From NCBI GenBank assembly GCA_020216785.1, contig JAIWNO010000112.1, positions 1 to 10,000 of the forward strand: a stretch of DNA of 10,000 nt, written 5' to 3'. This stretch comes from Desulfomonile sp. (GTDB lineage: Bacteria > Desulfobacterota > Desulfomonilia > Desulfomonilales > Desulfomonilaceae). Numbering within the stretch: the stretch's first letter is position 1; the number at the start of each line of letters is the position of its first letter. This document shows, one piece after another, positions 1 to 5,964 of the stretch. The translations under genes and the position numbers were made by a program. The notes beneath the pieces are model-generated. The model was not told where the DNA came from. It ran no database searches and saw nothing but the letters and a program-made list of their open reading frames with translations.

Positions 1-13
1 TCCACCTCTTGCC

Positions 14-88
14 GTCAGCCGGTCATCTGGCCCTATCGAGGGGCCATACCGGTACCCCGGCAAAACCAGACCGTGGATTCTGGCTGAC
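14..88. other. Nested inverted repeats upstream of tRNA-Phe
   Basis: An outer 7-base arm GTCAGCC (14-20) is the exact reverse complement of GGCTGAC (82-88). Inside it lie a 6-base hairpin, TGGCCC (28-33) with GGGCCA (41-46), and a 5-base hairpin, CCAGA (66-70) with TCTGG (79-83). The last hairpin shares bases 82-83 with the outer arm, so these two pairings compete. The block ends just before the tRNA promoter. It could be the 3' structure of an RNA or gene lying to the left of the window. No T-run follows, so it is not called a terminator, and no open frame of note covers it. Confidence 0.3.
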
Positions 89-96
89 AAAATTCG

Positions 97-125
97 TTGA
101 CAGAGGCGGTTCCACTCGTTAAGAT
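97..125 (+). promoter_or_regulatory. Sigma70-type promoter of tRNA-Phe
   Basis: A perfect -35 box TTGACA (97-102) is separated by exactly 17 bases from a -10 box TAAGAT (120-125), which matches TATAAT at four of six positions. Transcription would begin near 132, leaving a leader of about nine bases before the mature tRNA. This is a strong and typical arrangement for a stable RNA gene. No stringent-response discriminator was assessed. Confidence 0.8.
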
Positions 126-140
126 CCAGTTTGCCCTTGA

Positions 141-216
141 GCCGAGGTAGCTCAGCCGGTAGAGCAGGGGACTGAAAATCCCTGTGTCGGTGGTTCGATT
201 CCGCCCCTCGGCACCA
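141..216 (+). tRNA. tRNA-Phe (anticodon GAA)
   Basis: The 76-base sequence folds as a complete cloverleaf. The acceptor stem GCCGAGG (141-147) pairs with CCTCGGC (206-212). The D stem GCTC (150-153) pairs with GAGC (162-165). The anticodon stem GGGGA (167-171) pairs with TCCCT (179-183), with one G-T wobble. The T arm contains the usual GGTTCGATTCC loop region. Anticodon-loop bases 172-178 read CTGAAAA, giving anticodon GAA (174-176), which decodes phenylalanine. The discriminator is A213, and the 3' CCA (214-216) is encoded in the DNA. The gene has its own promoter and terminator and appears monocistronic. Confidence 0.97.
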
Positions 217-225
217 AGAAAATCG

Positions 226-256
226 ACGGGCCAGGTTTGTCCCTTGGCCCGTTTTT
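226..256 (+). terminator. Rho-independent terminator of tRNA-Phe
   Basis: An 8-base perfect stem, ACGGGCCA (226-233) with TGGCCCGT (245-252), encloses an 11-base loop and runs into five T residues (252-256). It begins ten bases after the tRNA CCA. Read on the minus strand, the same hairpin is followed by CGATTTT. It may therefore also help stop the convergent permease gene that ends at 276, though the T-run on that side is weaker. Confidence 0.9.
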
Positions 257-275
257 GGTTCCGGGCATAGCATGT

Positions 276-1871
276 TCATGAACTTCGCTGATGCGTTTGG
301 TTCATGGACAGACCAAAGATGAGAACTCCCAAAACCAAATAGGAAAGTGCAAATTGATAGGGAATCGCCTGAGCGGTGCCGGTCAACAGCCACGGAAGGT
401 ACACTTTCGCATCGGGTGAAGAGGAGTGGACAATCCCGAACAGGCTCAACCCGCTAAGAATAAACAAATAGAGCGAGCACGCCCTCAGTCGTCGATCGAT
501 CATTTCTGCAAGAAAAGCTCCCCAGAGCATTCCGGTCAAAATGAAGCCATTTCCCAAGGCAATCGTTACGAGTACTTCCGGGAGGCTCGGCCCCGCCTTC
601 TCCATGAGATGTTGCAATGTGCTGAGGGAAACAATCTCGGGTGTTTCATACTGGATAGCCAGCAGCCGAGCGAGCGTCGGGAACATCGCGAAGACGACTG
701 CAGGCGCATGTGCGGCAGGAGAGCTGAAGAAGGCCTGCGACGTAATTTCCAGCGCGACGAATATGAGGATGGGAGCGAGAATCGCTTTGGGGATGAGTTC
801 CACTATGAATGAAATGTATCCCAGCATTCCTCCAAGCCCGATGACAATCCCTGCCAGGAGCGTGTAACCCGCTTTGGCGCCCATCCGCTTGTATGCCGGA
901 TGTCCGATGTACGGACACGATTGGGCCACTCCTCCACAGACACCGGCCACGAGGGTGGCGACAGCTTCCGTAAGGAGGATTTGTTGCGCGCTGAAATCGT
1001 CGCCTGCGACGCGAGCGCTTTCCGTGACATTTATCCCGCCAACCACCGTGAGAAGAGCAAACGGCACCGTTATGGACAGATACTTGAGAGCGGGCACTAT
1101 CCCGTCAATGAAGGCGAGGGTCGGTATCGGCAGTCCCGGATGAAGCTGCAGAGAGGGCGGCGCGTAGGCAGCGCTCATTCCACCACCAAAGCCGAACCAG
1201 TGGTAAGTGTGATAAAGCACTGTTCCTGCTACGATCGCAGTGAGCACGCCGGGGATGTTCTTCGGCAGGCGAATACCTGCCACCACGGAGTACATCACGA
1301 GGCCCAGGGATAACAGTCCCAAGATCGGCGTTCCAAAGACCTCGACGAGCGGAATGTATCCGATGAGTGCAATCCCGACACCCGCAATCGAGCCCAGGAG
1401 CCCCGCCCGCGGCACCAATCTCTGGACCCAGGCTCCACAAAAGGAGAGGACGAACTTGACCACGCCGATAATCACCATGGTTGCCATTCCCAGATGCCAG
1501 GCTCCTATTGCGGCTGCTTCCGGAGAATGCCCTTCGTGCTTGAGCGCGAGAAACGCGGGGCCGATCACGGTAAGCGCCAGTCCGATCGTGGACGGGGTGT
1601 CCAAGCCGAGAGGCATTGCGGTGACGTCCTGTCTTCCTGTCTTCTTGGCGAGCCTGAAGGCCATCCAAGTGTAAAGCAAGTCCCCGACAAGAACCCCAAA
1701 GGTCGTGCCGGGAAACATCCGGGAGTACACAACACCCGCAGGAAAGTTGAATCCGAGGATCAGTGCTCCCGCAAAAAAAGACAACACGGCAACGTTGTCA
1801 AACATAAGACCGAAAAAGGCATTGATATCGCCAAGTTCAAACCAGGAGTATCTTGAGCCTTCACGGGTCAC
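276..1871 (-). CDS. NCS2/AzgA-like nucleobase permease (xanthine/uracil permease superfamily)
   Basis: This is a polytopic inner-membrane transporter, expected to move a purine, pyrimidine or related compound by cation symport; the substrate cannot be read from the sequence. The protein is almost entirely hydrophobic with about 12-14 membrane segments. The family-like N-terminal block GDINAFFGLMFDN comes just before the first segment. A later block, GGINVTESARVAGDD followed by QSCPYIGHPAYKRMGAKAGYT, matches the region around TM8-TM10 that binds substrate in NCS2/AzgA proteins. It lacks the classic NCS2 QNxG motif, so it belongs to a divergent branch. The longest frame opens with an ATG at 1985 (569 aa), but no ribosome-binding site precedes it and a promoter-like box lies downstream of it. 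I prefer the GTG at 1871 (531 aa), which has AAGGGA upstream and leaves 13 residues before the conserved GD. The GTG at 1901 is the alternative. The gene stands alone and is divergent from the Fe-S gene. Family confidence is high, substrate confidence low. Confidence 0.85.
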   Translation of the reverse strand: MTREGSRYSWFELGDINAFFGLMFDNVAVLSFFAGALILGFNFPAGVVYSRMFPGTTFGVLVGDLLYTWMAFRLAKKTGRQDVTAMPLGLDTPSTIGLALTVIGPAFLALKHEGHSPEAAAIGAWHLGMATMVIIGVVKFVLSFCGAWVQRLVPRAGLLGSIAGVGIALIGYIPLVEVFGTPILGLLSLGLVMYSVVAGIRLPKNIPGVLTAIVAGTVLYHTYHWFGFGGGMSAAYAPPSLQLHPGLPIPTLAFIDGIVPALKYLSITVPFALLTVVGGINVTESARVAGDDFSAQQILLTEAVATLVAGVCGGVAQSCPYIGHPAYKRMGAKAGYTLLAGIVIGLGGMLGYISFIVELIPKAILAPILIFVALEITSQAFFSSPAAHAPAVVFAMFPTLARLLAIQYETPEIVSLSTLQHLMEKAGPSLPEVLVTIALGNGFILTGMLWGAFLAEMIDRRLRACSLYLFILSGLSLFGIVHSSSPDAKVYLPWLLTGTAQAIPYQFALSYLVLGVLIFGLSMNQTHQRSS

Positions 1872-2185
1872 CGCAATTCCCTTTTTCACCTTGAAGCTCA
1901 CACTGTTTGAAGCCACCAACACTTGCCGCTCGTTGCGAACAAGAGGCACCCCGCTTGCGGGGCCCAGTATAGCAGAAAATGTCATTGAAGTAGGCGAAAG
2001 CTGTTGATGCTTTCAGTTCCTGCGGGCTCGCGATGACAAGTTCGATTGAGAGATCCAGCTCCACATAGGTGAACGATTACAAGCTATTGTCGCATCGCGT
2101 GGACTTGGTTCCGGCGATGATGTATCATGGTGTTCACGACCACTGCGGCAAACGAATTCCTTACATCGCAAGAGGAGAGAACCTG
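1872..2185. other. Divergent intergenic/control region
   Basis: This stretch separates the minus-strand permease from the plus-strand Fe-S gene. It holds an extended -10 box for the permease, a GC hairpin (CCCCG 1949-1953 with CGGGG 1958-1962, loop CTTG), and the Shine-Dalgarno of the Fe-S gene (AGGAG, 2173-2177). Open frames continue into it from both sides (to 1985 from the permease, from a GTG at 2069 into the Fe-S gene). Neither extension has a ribosome-binding site or recognisable conserved sequence. No convincing -35/-10 pair was found for the rightward gene. Confidence 0.5.
1966..1974 (-). promoter_or_regulatory. Extended -10 promoter candidate for the permease
   Basis: Read on the minus strand these bases are TGCTATACT, which is the TGN element directly joined to a -10 hexamer matching TATAAT at five of six positions. 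No good -35 box lies 16-18 bases upstream, as is usual for extended -10 promoters. Initiation would fall near 1959, downstream of the ATG at 1985. It would leave a leader of about 60-90 bases containing a small CCCCG/CGGGG hairpin. This supports an internal GTG start for the permease. Confidence 0.5.
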
Positions 2186-3262
2186 ATGACCGACGTGTAC
2201 AAGCATCTGGCCGAAAAGCTGGACTCGCTCCCCAATGGTTTCCCAGCCACTGAGAGCGGCGTCGAGCTGAGAATTCTCAGAAAGATCTTTTCGCCGGAAG
2301 AAGCCGAAATGGCGCTCAAGATCAACCCCATGCCCGAAACAGCCGAGGCTATGGCGCAGCGGCTTGGCTTGCCGGTTGCGGAGTTGGAGGCTACGCTTGA
2401 CACGATGGTGAAGAAGGGTCAGATCGGCAGCACGAATTTAAAGGGTCAGCAGGTGTACATGCTCTTCCCGTTTGTGTTCGGGATCTTCGAGTTCCAGCAG
2501 CCTCGTATGGACAAGGAGCTTGCGGAATTGGTGGAGGAGTATGCTCCGAACCTCATGTCCACACTGGGCAGGTACGCGCCGGAAATGATGCGAGTGGTAC
2601 CGCTCAATATCCAGATTGACGCGGAGCATCAGGTTTACCCCTATGAAGACCTCAGAGACGTGATGTCTCGCGCCAAGTCCTTCCAGGTTATGGACTGCAT
2701 CTGCAAGAAGGAGCGCGCGATCCTCGGTCACAAATGCTCTTATCCTCTTGAGGTGTGTCTGGCATTTGCCGGCAGCGAGGGAGCGTTTGACAAACACCGC
2801 ATGGGGCGGATCATCTCGCGTGAGGAAGCTCTCGAAATTCTCAAGAAAGCGGACGAGGCAGGTCTTGTCCATATGACGTACAACGTTCAGAAGGGACAGA
2901 TGTTTGTCTGTAATTGCTGTCCATGCTGCTGCGGTATTCTGCGGGGTGTCAAGAACTTCAATGCTCCCCACCTCATGGCCAAGAGTAACTATATTGCGCT
3001 CATCAACCAGGATTCGTGCATCGAGTGCGGGACCTGCGCAGAAGAACGCTGTCCCGTGGCAGCGATCGAGCATACAGGGAACGGATATGAGGTCAACCCC
3101 GAGCGATGCATCGGGTGTGGAGCGTGTGTATCGGGCTGTTCCACCGAGGCTGTCACGCTCCTTCGCAAGCCTGAATCGCAGCATGAGACACCGCCCGCTC
3201 ATCTGTTCGACTGGTACATCAAACGGGCACAGAACCGAGGCACTCCCATCATTGTGAGCTGA
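2186..3262 (+). CDS. Double-cluster 4Fe-4S ferredoxin-domain protein with N-terminal helical domain and extra Cys motifs
   Basis: This is a 358-aa soluble protein starting at an ATG with AGGAG (2173-2177) eight bases upstream. An in-frame GTG at 2069 would add 39 unconserved residues without a ribosome-binding site. The C-terminus carries two [4Fe-4S] sites: C278-x2-C281-x2-C284-x4-C289-P, and C308-x2-C311-x2-C314-x3-C318. Before these are two further cysteine groups: C171/C173/C184/C191, and a dense C242, C244, C245, C247-C249 run (CNCCPCCC). Residues about 15-90 look like a small helical/winged-helix-type domain (TAEAMAQRLGLPVAELEATLDTMVKKGQI). This resembles uncharacterised ferredoxin-domain proteins I recall from sulfate-reducing and syntrophic bacteria. 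The role is probably electron transfer or redox sensing in the cytoplasm, but the partner is unknown. It lies 45 bases before the MEMO-like gene on the same strand, so co-transcription is likely. There is no signal peptide or membrane segment. Confidence 0.88.
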   Translation: MTDVYKHLAEKLDSLPNGFPATESGVELRILRKIFSPEEAEMALKINPMPETAEAMAQRLGLPVAELEATLDTMVKKGQIGSTNLKGQQVYMLFPFVFGIFEFQQPRMDKELAELVEEYAPNLMSTLGRYAPEMMRVVPLNIQIDAEHQVYPYEDLRDVMSRAKSFQVMDCICKKERAILGHKCSYPLEVCLAFAGSEGAFDKHRMGRIISREEALEILKKADEAGLVHMTYNVQKGQMFVCNCCPCCCGILRGVKNFNAPHLMAKSNYIALINQDSCIECGTCAEERCPVAAIEHTGNGYEVNPERCIGCGACVSGCSTEAVTLLRKPESQHETPPAHLFDWYIKRAQNRGTPIIVS

Positions 3263-3307
3263 TGCCTCCCCGGTGAGGGCGCCTCTGCGACAAGTTGAAG
3301 GTGCGCC

Positions 3308-4141
3308 ATGCCACGAAAAAGAGCGCTGCCGGTTGGATGGTATCCCGACACGAGACCTGAATGCGAGCGCGTGATCGGTGAGTTCGTTAGAGGTTTCGCG
3401 CCGCCTGAAGGGAATTGGGTGGGAGGAATCGTTCCCCACGCAGGATGGTTCTTTTCCGGGCGGGCAGCTGCCCGAGTGATGAAGACACTGGCGTCCGCCG
3501 GGCCGGTTGATCGCGTGGTAGTTTACGGCGGGCATCTTCACGGCGGAGCCGACCCAATCGTGTACACGGACGACGCGTGGGATACGCCGCTCGGATCGCA
3601 GGCATTGGACAAGGCGATTTCTCAGGAGTTGGTCTCGTCAAAACTCGCGGTGGCCGCGGGGAGGAATTTCGCCGACAACACAGTTGAAGTGCAACTGCCC
3701 TTTGTGCGCTATTTCTTTCCGAAAGCATCCGCTGTCGCGGTGCATTCTCCGTCGTCGGACGTTGCCATCCGACTCGGGTCCTCCATCGTAGAGATAATAC
3801 GCGAACGTGGACTGAAGGCCGTGTATGTCGGTTCCGCGGACCTCACGCACTACGGCCCCAACTATGGCTTCAGCCCAAAAGGAACGGGAGCTGCTGCAGT
3901 TGAGTGGGTCAAAGGCGAGAACGACCGCTCGGTTATCGACAAAGCGGTGGCTATGGATGCCGCCGGGGTGCTCCAGGACGCCCAGATTCGTCACAACACC
4001 TGTTCCGCGGGTCCGATTGCATCGGTCGTGGCATCAGCGGCAAAGCTCGGAGTAACAAGCGGCAAGCTTATTGATTACTATACCAGCTATGATGTAATAC
4101 CCGGCTCGAGCTTCGTCGGATACGCGGCAATCGTGTTTTGA
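3308..4141 (+). CDS. MEMO1 / AmmeMemoRadiSam system protein B family protein
   Basis: This is a 277-aa cytoplasmic protein, close to the usual MEMO length. The ATG has AAGG (3298-3301) six bases upstream. Family motifs appear in order: VPHAGWFFSG (H44), YGGHLHGG (H76, H78), NTVEVQLPF (E127), GSADLTHYGPNYG (D178, H181) and NTCSAGPI (C232). In human MEMO1 the equivalent two histidines and cysteine form a metal site. The fold is related to extradiol-dioxygenase subunit B, but no enzymatic reaction can be assigned here. Bacterial members usually sit with an AMMECR1 protein and a radical SAM enzyme; neither is visible in this window. The gene follows the Fe-S protein gene and probably shares its transcript. 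It converges on the cyclase genes with a 57-base gap in which no terminator hairpin was seen. Confidence 0.92.
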   Translation: MPRKRALPVGWYPDTRPECERVIGEFVRGFAPPEGNWVGGIVPHAGWFFSGRAAARVMKTLASAGPVDRVVVYGGHLHGGADPIVYTDDAWDTPLGSQALDKAISQELVSSKLAVAAGRNFADNTVEVQLPFVRYFFPKASAVAVHSPSSDVAIRLGSSIVEIIRERGLKAVYVGSADLTHYGPNYGFSPKGTGAAAVEWVKGENDRSVIDKAVAMDAAGVLQDAQIRHNTCSAGPIASVVASAAKLGVTSGKLIDYYTSYDVIPGSSFVGYAAIVF

Positions 4142-4198
4142 TGCATACTGCTCGGTCGCTTAAAATATGTGCGGTCGAAGAATCTTTGTAGCCACCGC

Positions 4199-5911
4199 TC
4201 AATCCAGCGATTCCACTTCATAAAGCTCGCGGTCTTTCTCGACGCCTTTGAGACATACTCGGAAATCGCGTGAAACTTTCAGCCGGTCCTCCAGCAAACG
4301 GTATGTCTCTTCGGAGACAATGGTCCGGCCGCCGCCGGCAGTGGATTGGATGCGATCGGTGAGGTTCACATCCGAGCCGACGATGCCGTATTTGGCCCGT
4401 GTTTCCGCACCGATGTTGCCGACGATAACTTCCCCGGTATGGATACCGATCCCCATCTTAAGTTCCGGTAGTCCTTCGTCGACGATTCTCTCCACGAAAT
4501 CCTCGTGCACTCTTTGCATCTCGAGCGCGCACTTCACCGCGTCCGCCGCTCTCTCCTTCACGTCCCCATGCAACCCGTTAAAGAAGACAAGCATCGAATC
4601 GCCGTAGAAATCCACAATGATCCCTTCATACCGTTGAACAACCGATATCATCCGAGAGAAATATTGATTCAGGATGCGAATGACCTCCTCCGGTTTGAGC
4701 TTCTCTGCGACCGCGGTGAAATTCCGCAGATCAGTCATCATTATGGTGACAGTCCGCTTCTCACCGCCGAGCCGAAGTGCTTCAGGCTTGCTCATAAGCT
4801 CTTCGGCAATGCTGTTGTCCACGTAACGGCCGAAGGTTTGCTGGATGAGGTCCCGCTCCTTAAGTCCTTCGATCATCTCGTTGAATCTATGCGTAAGCTG
4901 CCCGATCTCGTCGGACCTTGTCTCCTTAAGCGGCGGCGGGTAGTCGCCCTTCCGCACCCGCTCAGCGGCCTCGGCAATGGCCCCCACCGCCTCGGCTACG
5001 GGGCAGGTCGTGCGACGAATGAGCAATACGATCACCAGAAGGACCACGACTCCGGCAATGCCATAATAGAGCCGGAACTTTATTATCGGTTCCATAATTT
5101 CGGAGCCTCTCGAGTATTGAACGAGGTACCAGTTTACCTCCGGCACTTTTTGAAAACCCACGACCAGCGAAGGAGGATGACCGGGACCGAACACGGTTCC
5201 AAATGGCTTGCTCTTTATCTCCTTGAGTACTTCCATTTCAAGCTTGTCGGCGGTCTCGCCGAGCTTCTTTCGCCGTGACGAGTCCTTGTCGGTCGCTGCA
5301 AGCAGTGTCCCCGAACCCGTAACAAGTAGGGCTCGTGTACCGCCGCGAATCTCCAAGTGCTTGATCGGCTCCATGAAGGAATCGAAGCTGATCCGAACGA
5401 CAAGACGTCTAATAGGGCCGTCGCTCTTCGGGTTGAGTACTTTGACGATTCTCAGGGACCTGTCGAGGGCATTGGGATCCATCACCGGTGCGCAAAAGCC
5501 GAATTCTTCACAAAGTTCCATAGTATAGAGCCCGTTGACCACTCCGGGCCCGTAGTCTTTAGCGAGCAGGCCGATGTCTTTACGGTCTCGCCCTTGGATA
5601 TCTTCCACGTCCAAGTCGACGAATTTCACTCCCGGCGTCCGTGCAAGCTGCTGAATGAAGAAGGCTTGTGTTACATCCCTGTTGGGGATGTCTTCTGCCC
5701 GTGCGATAAGCTGGATCAGTTCGAGTTTGTCGTTGAGTTGTTTGTGAATTTGCAACGCAGCACGTTCCAGCTTGAGAGATGTGGCTTCAACCCACTGGTC
5801 GAACAAATAGGTCCGGGCAAAGAAGAAGCCGGACACTCCAGCGATCGTGATACTAATAGCCACCGGCAAGAGAATGAAGAGCTGAAATCGCCTTTGTAGG
5901 GAAAAAACCAT
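4199..5911 (-). CDS. Membrane class III adenylate/guanylate cyclase with periplasmic sensor and HAMP domain (paralog A)
   Basis: This 570-aa sensor enzyme should make a cyclic nucleotide in the cytoplasm. TM1 is about residues 10-33, followed by a periplasmic Cache-like sensor about 34-278. TM2 is about 281-299, HAMP about 300-352 (ending SDEIGQLTHRFNEMIEGL), and the cyclase domain about 385-570. Catalytic residues seen: metal aspartates D394 (MTDLRNF) and D438 (FYGDS), and transition-state residues N516 and R520 (VNLTDR). At the two purine-reading positions it has D434 where adenylate cyclases have Lys, and G509 where they have Asp/Thr. Nucleotide choice is therefore uncertain. The sensor has a unique segment with C134 and C140 (ELCEEFGFC), able to form a periplasmic disulfide. 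The ATG has GGAGA (complement of 5919-5923) eight bases upstream. It is the second gene of a two-gene unit, 51 bases after its paralog. Confidence 0.93.
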   Translation of the reverse strand: MVFSLQRRFQLFILLPVAISITIAGVSGFFFARTYLFDQWVEATSLKLERAALQIHKQLNDKLELIQLIARAEDIPNRDVTQAFFIQQLARTPGVKFVDLDVEDIQGRDRKDIGLLAKDYGPGVVNGLYTMELCEEFGFCAPVMDPNALDRSLRIVKVLNPKSDGPIRRLVVRISFDSFMEPIKHLEIRGGTRALLVTGSGTLLAATDKDSSRRKKLGETADKLEMEVLKEIKSKPFGTVFGPGHPPSLVVGFQKVPEVNWYLVQYSRGSEIMEPIIKFRLYYGIAGVVVLLVIVLLIRRTTCPVAEAVGAIAEAAERVRKGDYPPPLKETRSDEIGQLTHRFNEMIEGLKERDLIQQTFGRYVDNSIAEELMSKPEALRLGGEKRTVTIMMTDLRNFTAVAEKLKPEEVIRILNQYFSRMISVVQRYEGIIVDFYGDSMLVFFNGLHGDVKERAADAVKCALEMQRVHEDFVERIVDEGLPELKMGIGIHTGEVIVGNIGAETRAKYGIVGSDVNLTDRIQSTAGGGRTIVSEETYRLLEDRLKVSRDFRVCLKGVEKDRELYEVESLD

Positions 5912-5946
5912 TCCGTTGTCTCCAGATCCTCGGAGCCCGGAGGCGA

Positions 5947-5964
5947 GATCCCGAATTTGGGATC
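5947..5964 (-). repeat. Inverted repeat between the two cyclase genes
   Basis: GATCCC (5947-5952) and GGGATC (5959-5964) form a 6-base stem with a 6-base loop. It overlaps the stop codon of the upstream cyclase and lies about 36 bases before the start of the next. No T-run follows on the minus strand, so a terminator is unlikely. It may instead be a processing or stability hairpin, or a chance palindrome. Confidence 0.35.

Noticed and set aside
1..12. Possible 3' end of a tRNA or tmRNA at the left window edge (TCCACC)
   Set aside because: The expected CCA end does not fit and too little sequence is visible to support an RNA gene.
426..1313. Several plus-strand frames and a minus-strand frame overlapping the permease
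   Set aside because: They are out-of-frame shadows of a long hydrophobic transporter gene and carry no recognisable domain or start signal.
2069..2185. N-terminal extension of the Fe-S protein from a GTG at 2069
   Set aside because: The ATG at 2186 has an excellent AGGAG eight bases upstream; the extension has no ribosome-binding site and no conserved look.
2438..3541. Minus-strand open frame of 367 codons opposite the Fe-S and MEMO genes
   Set aside because: It lies antisense to two well-supported genes, its protein has no recognisable domain or membrane pattern, and no ribosome-binding site was seen.
4142..4198. Possible terminator between the convergent MEMO and cyclase A genes
   Set aside because: No stem of useful length followed by a T-run could be found on either strand in this gap.
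4505..5278. Plus-strand open frame of 257 codons opposite cyclase A
   Set aside because: The opposite strand encodes a complete cyclase with all motifs; the antisense product is His/Arg/Leu-rich noise with no motif.
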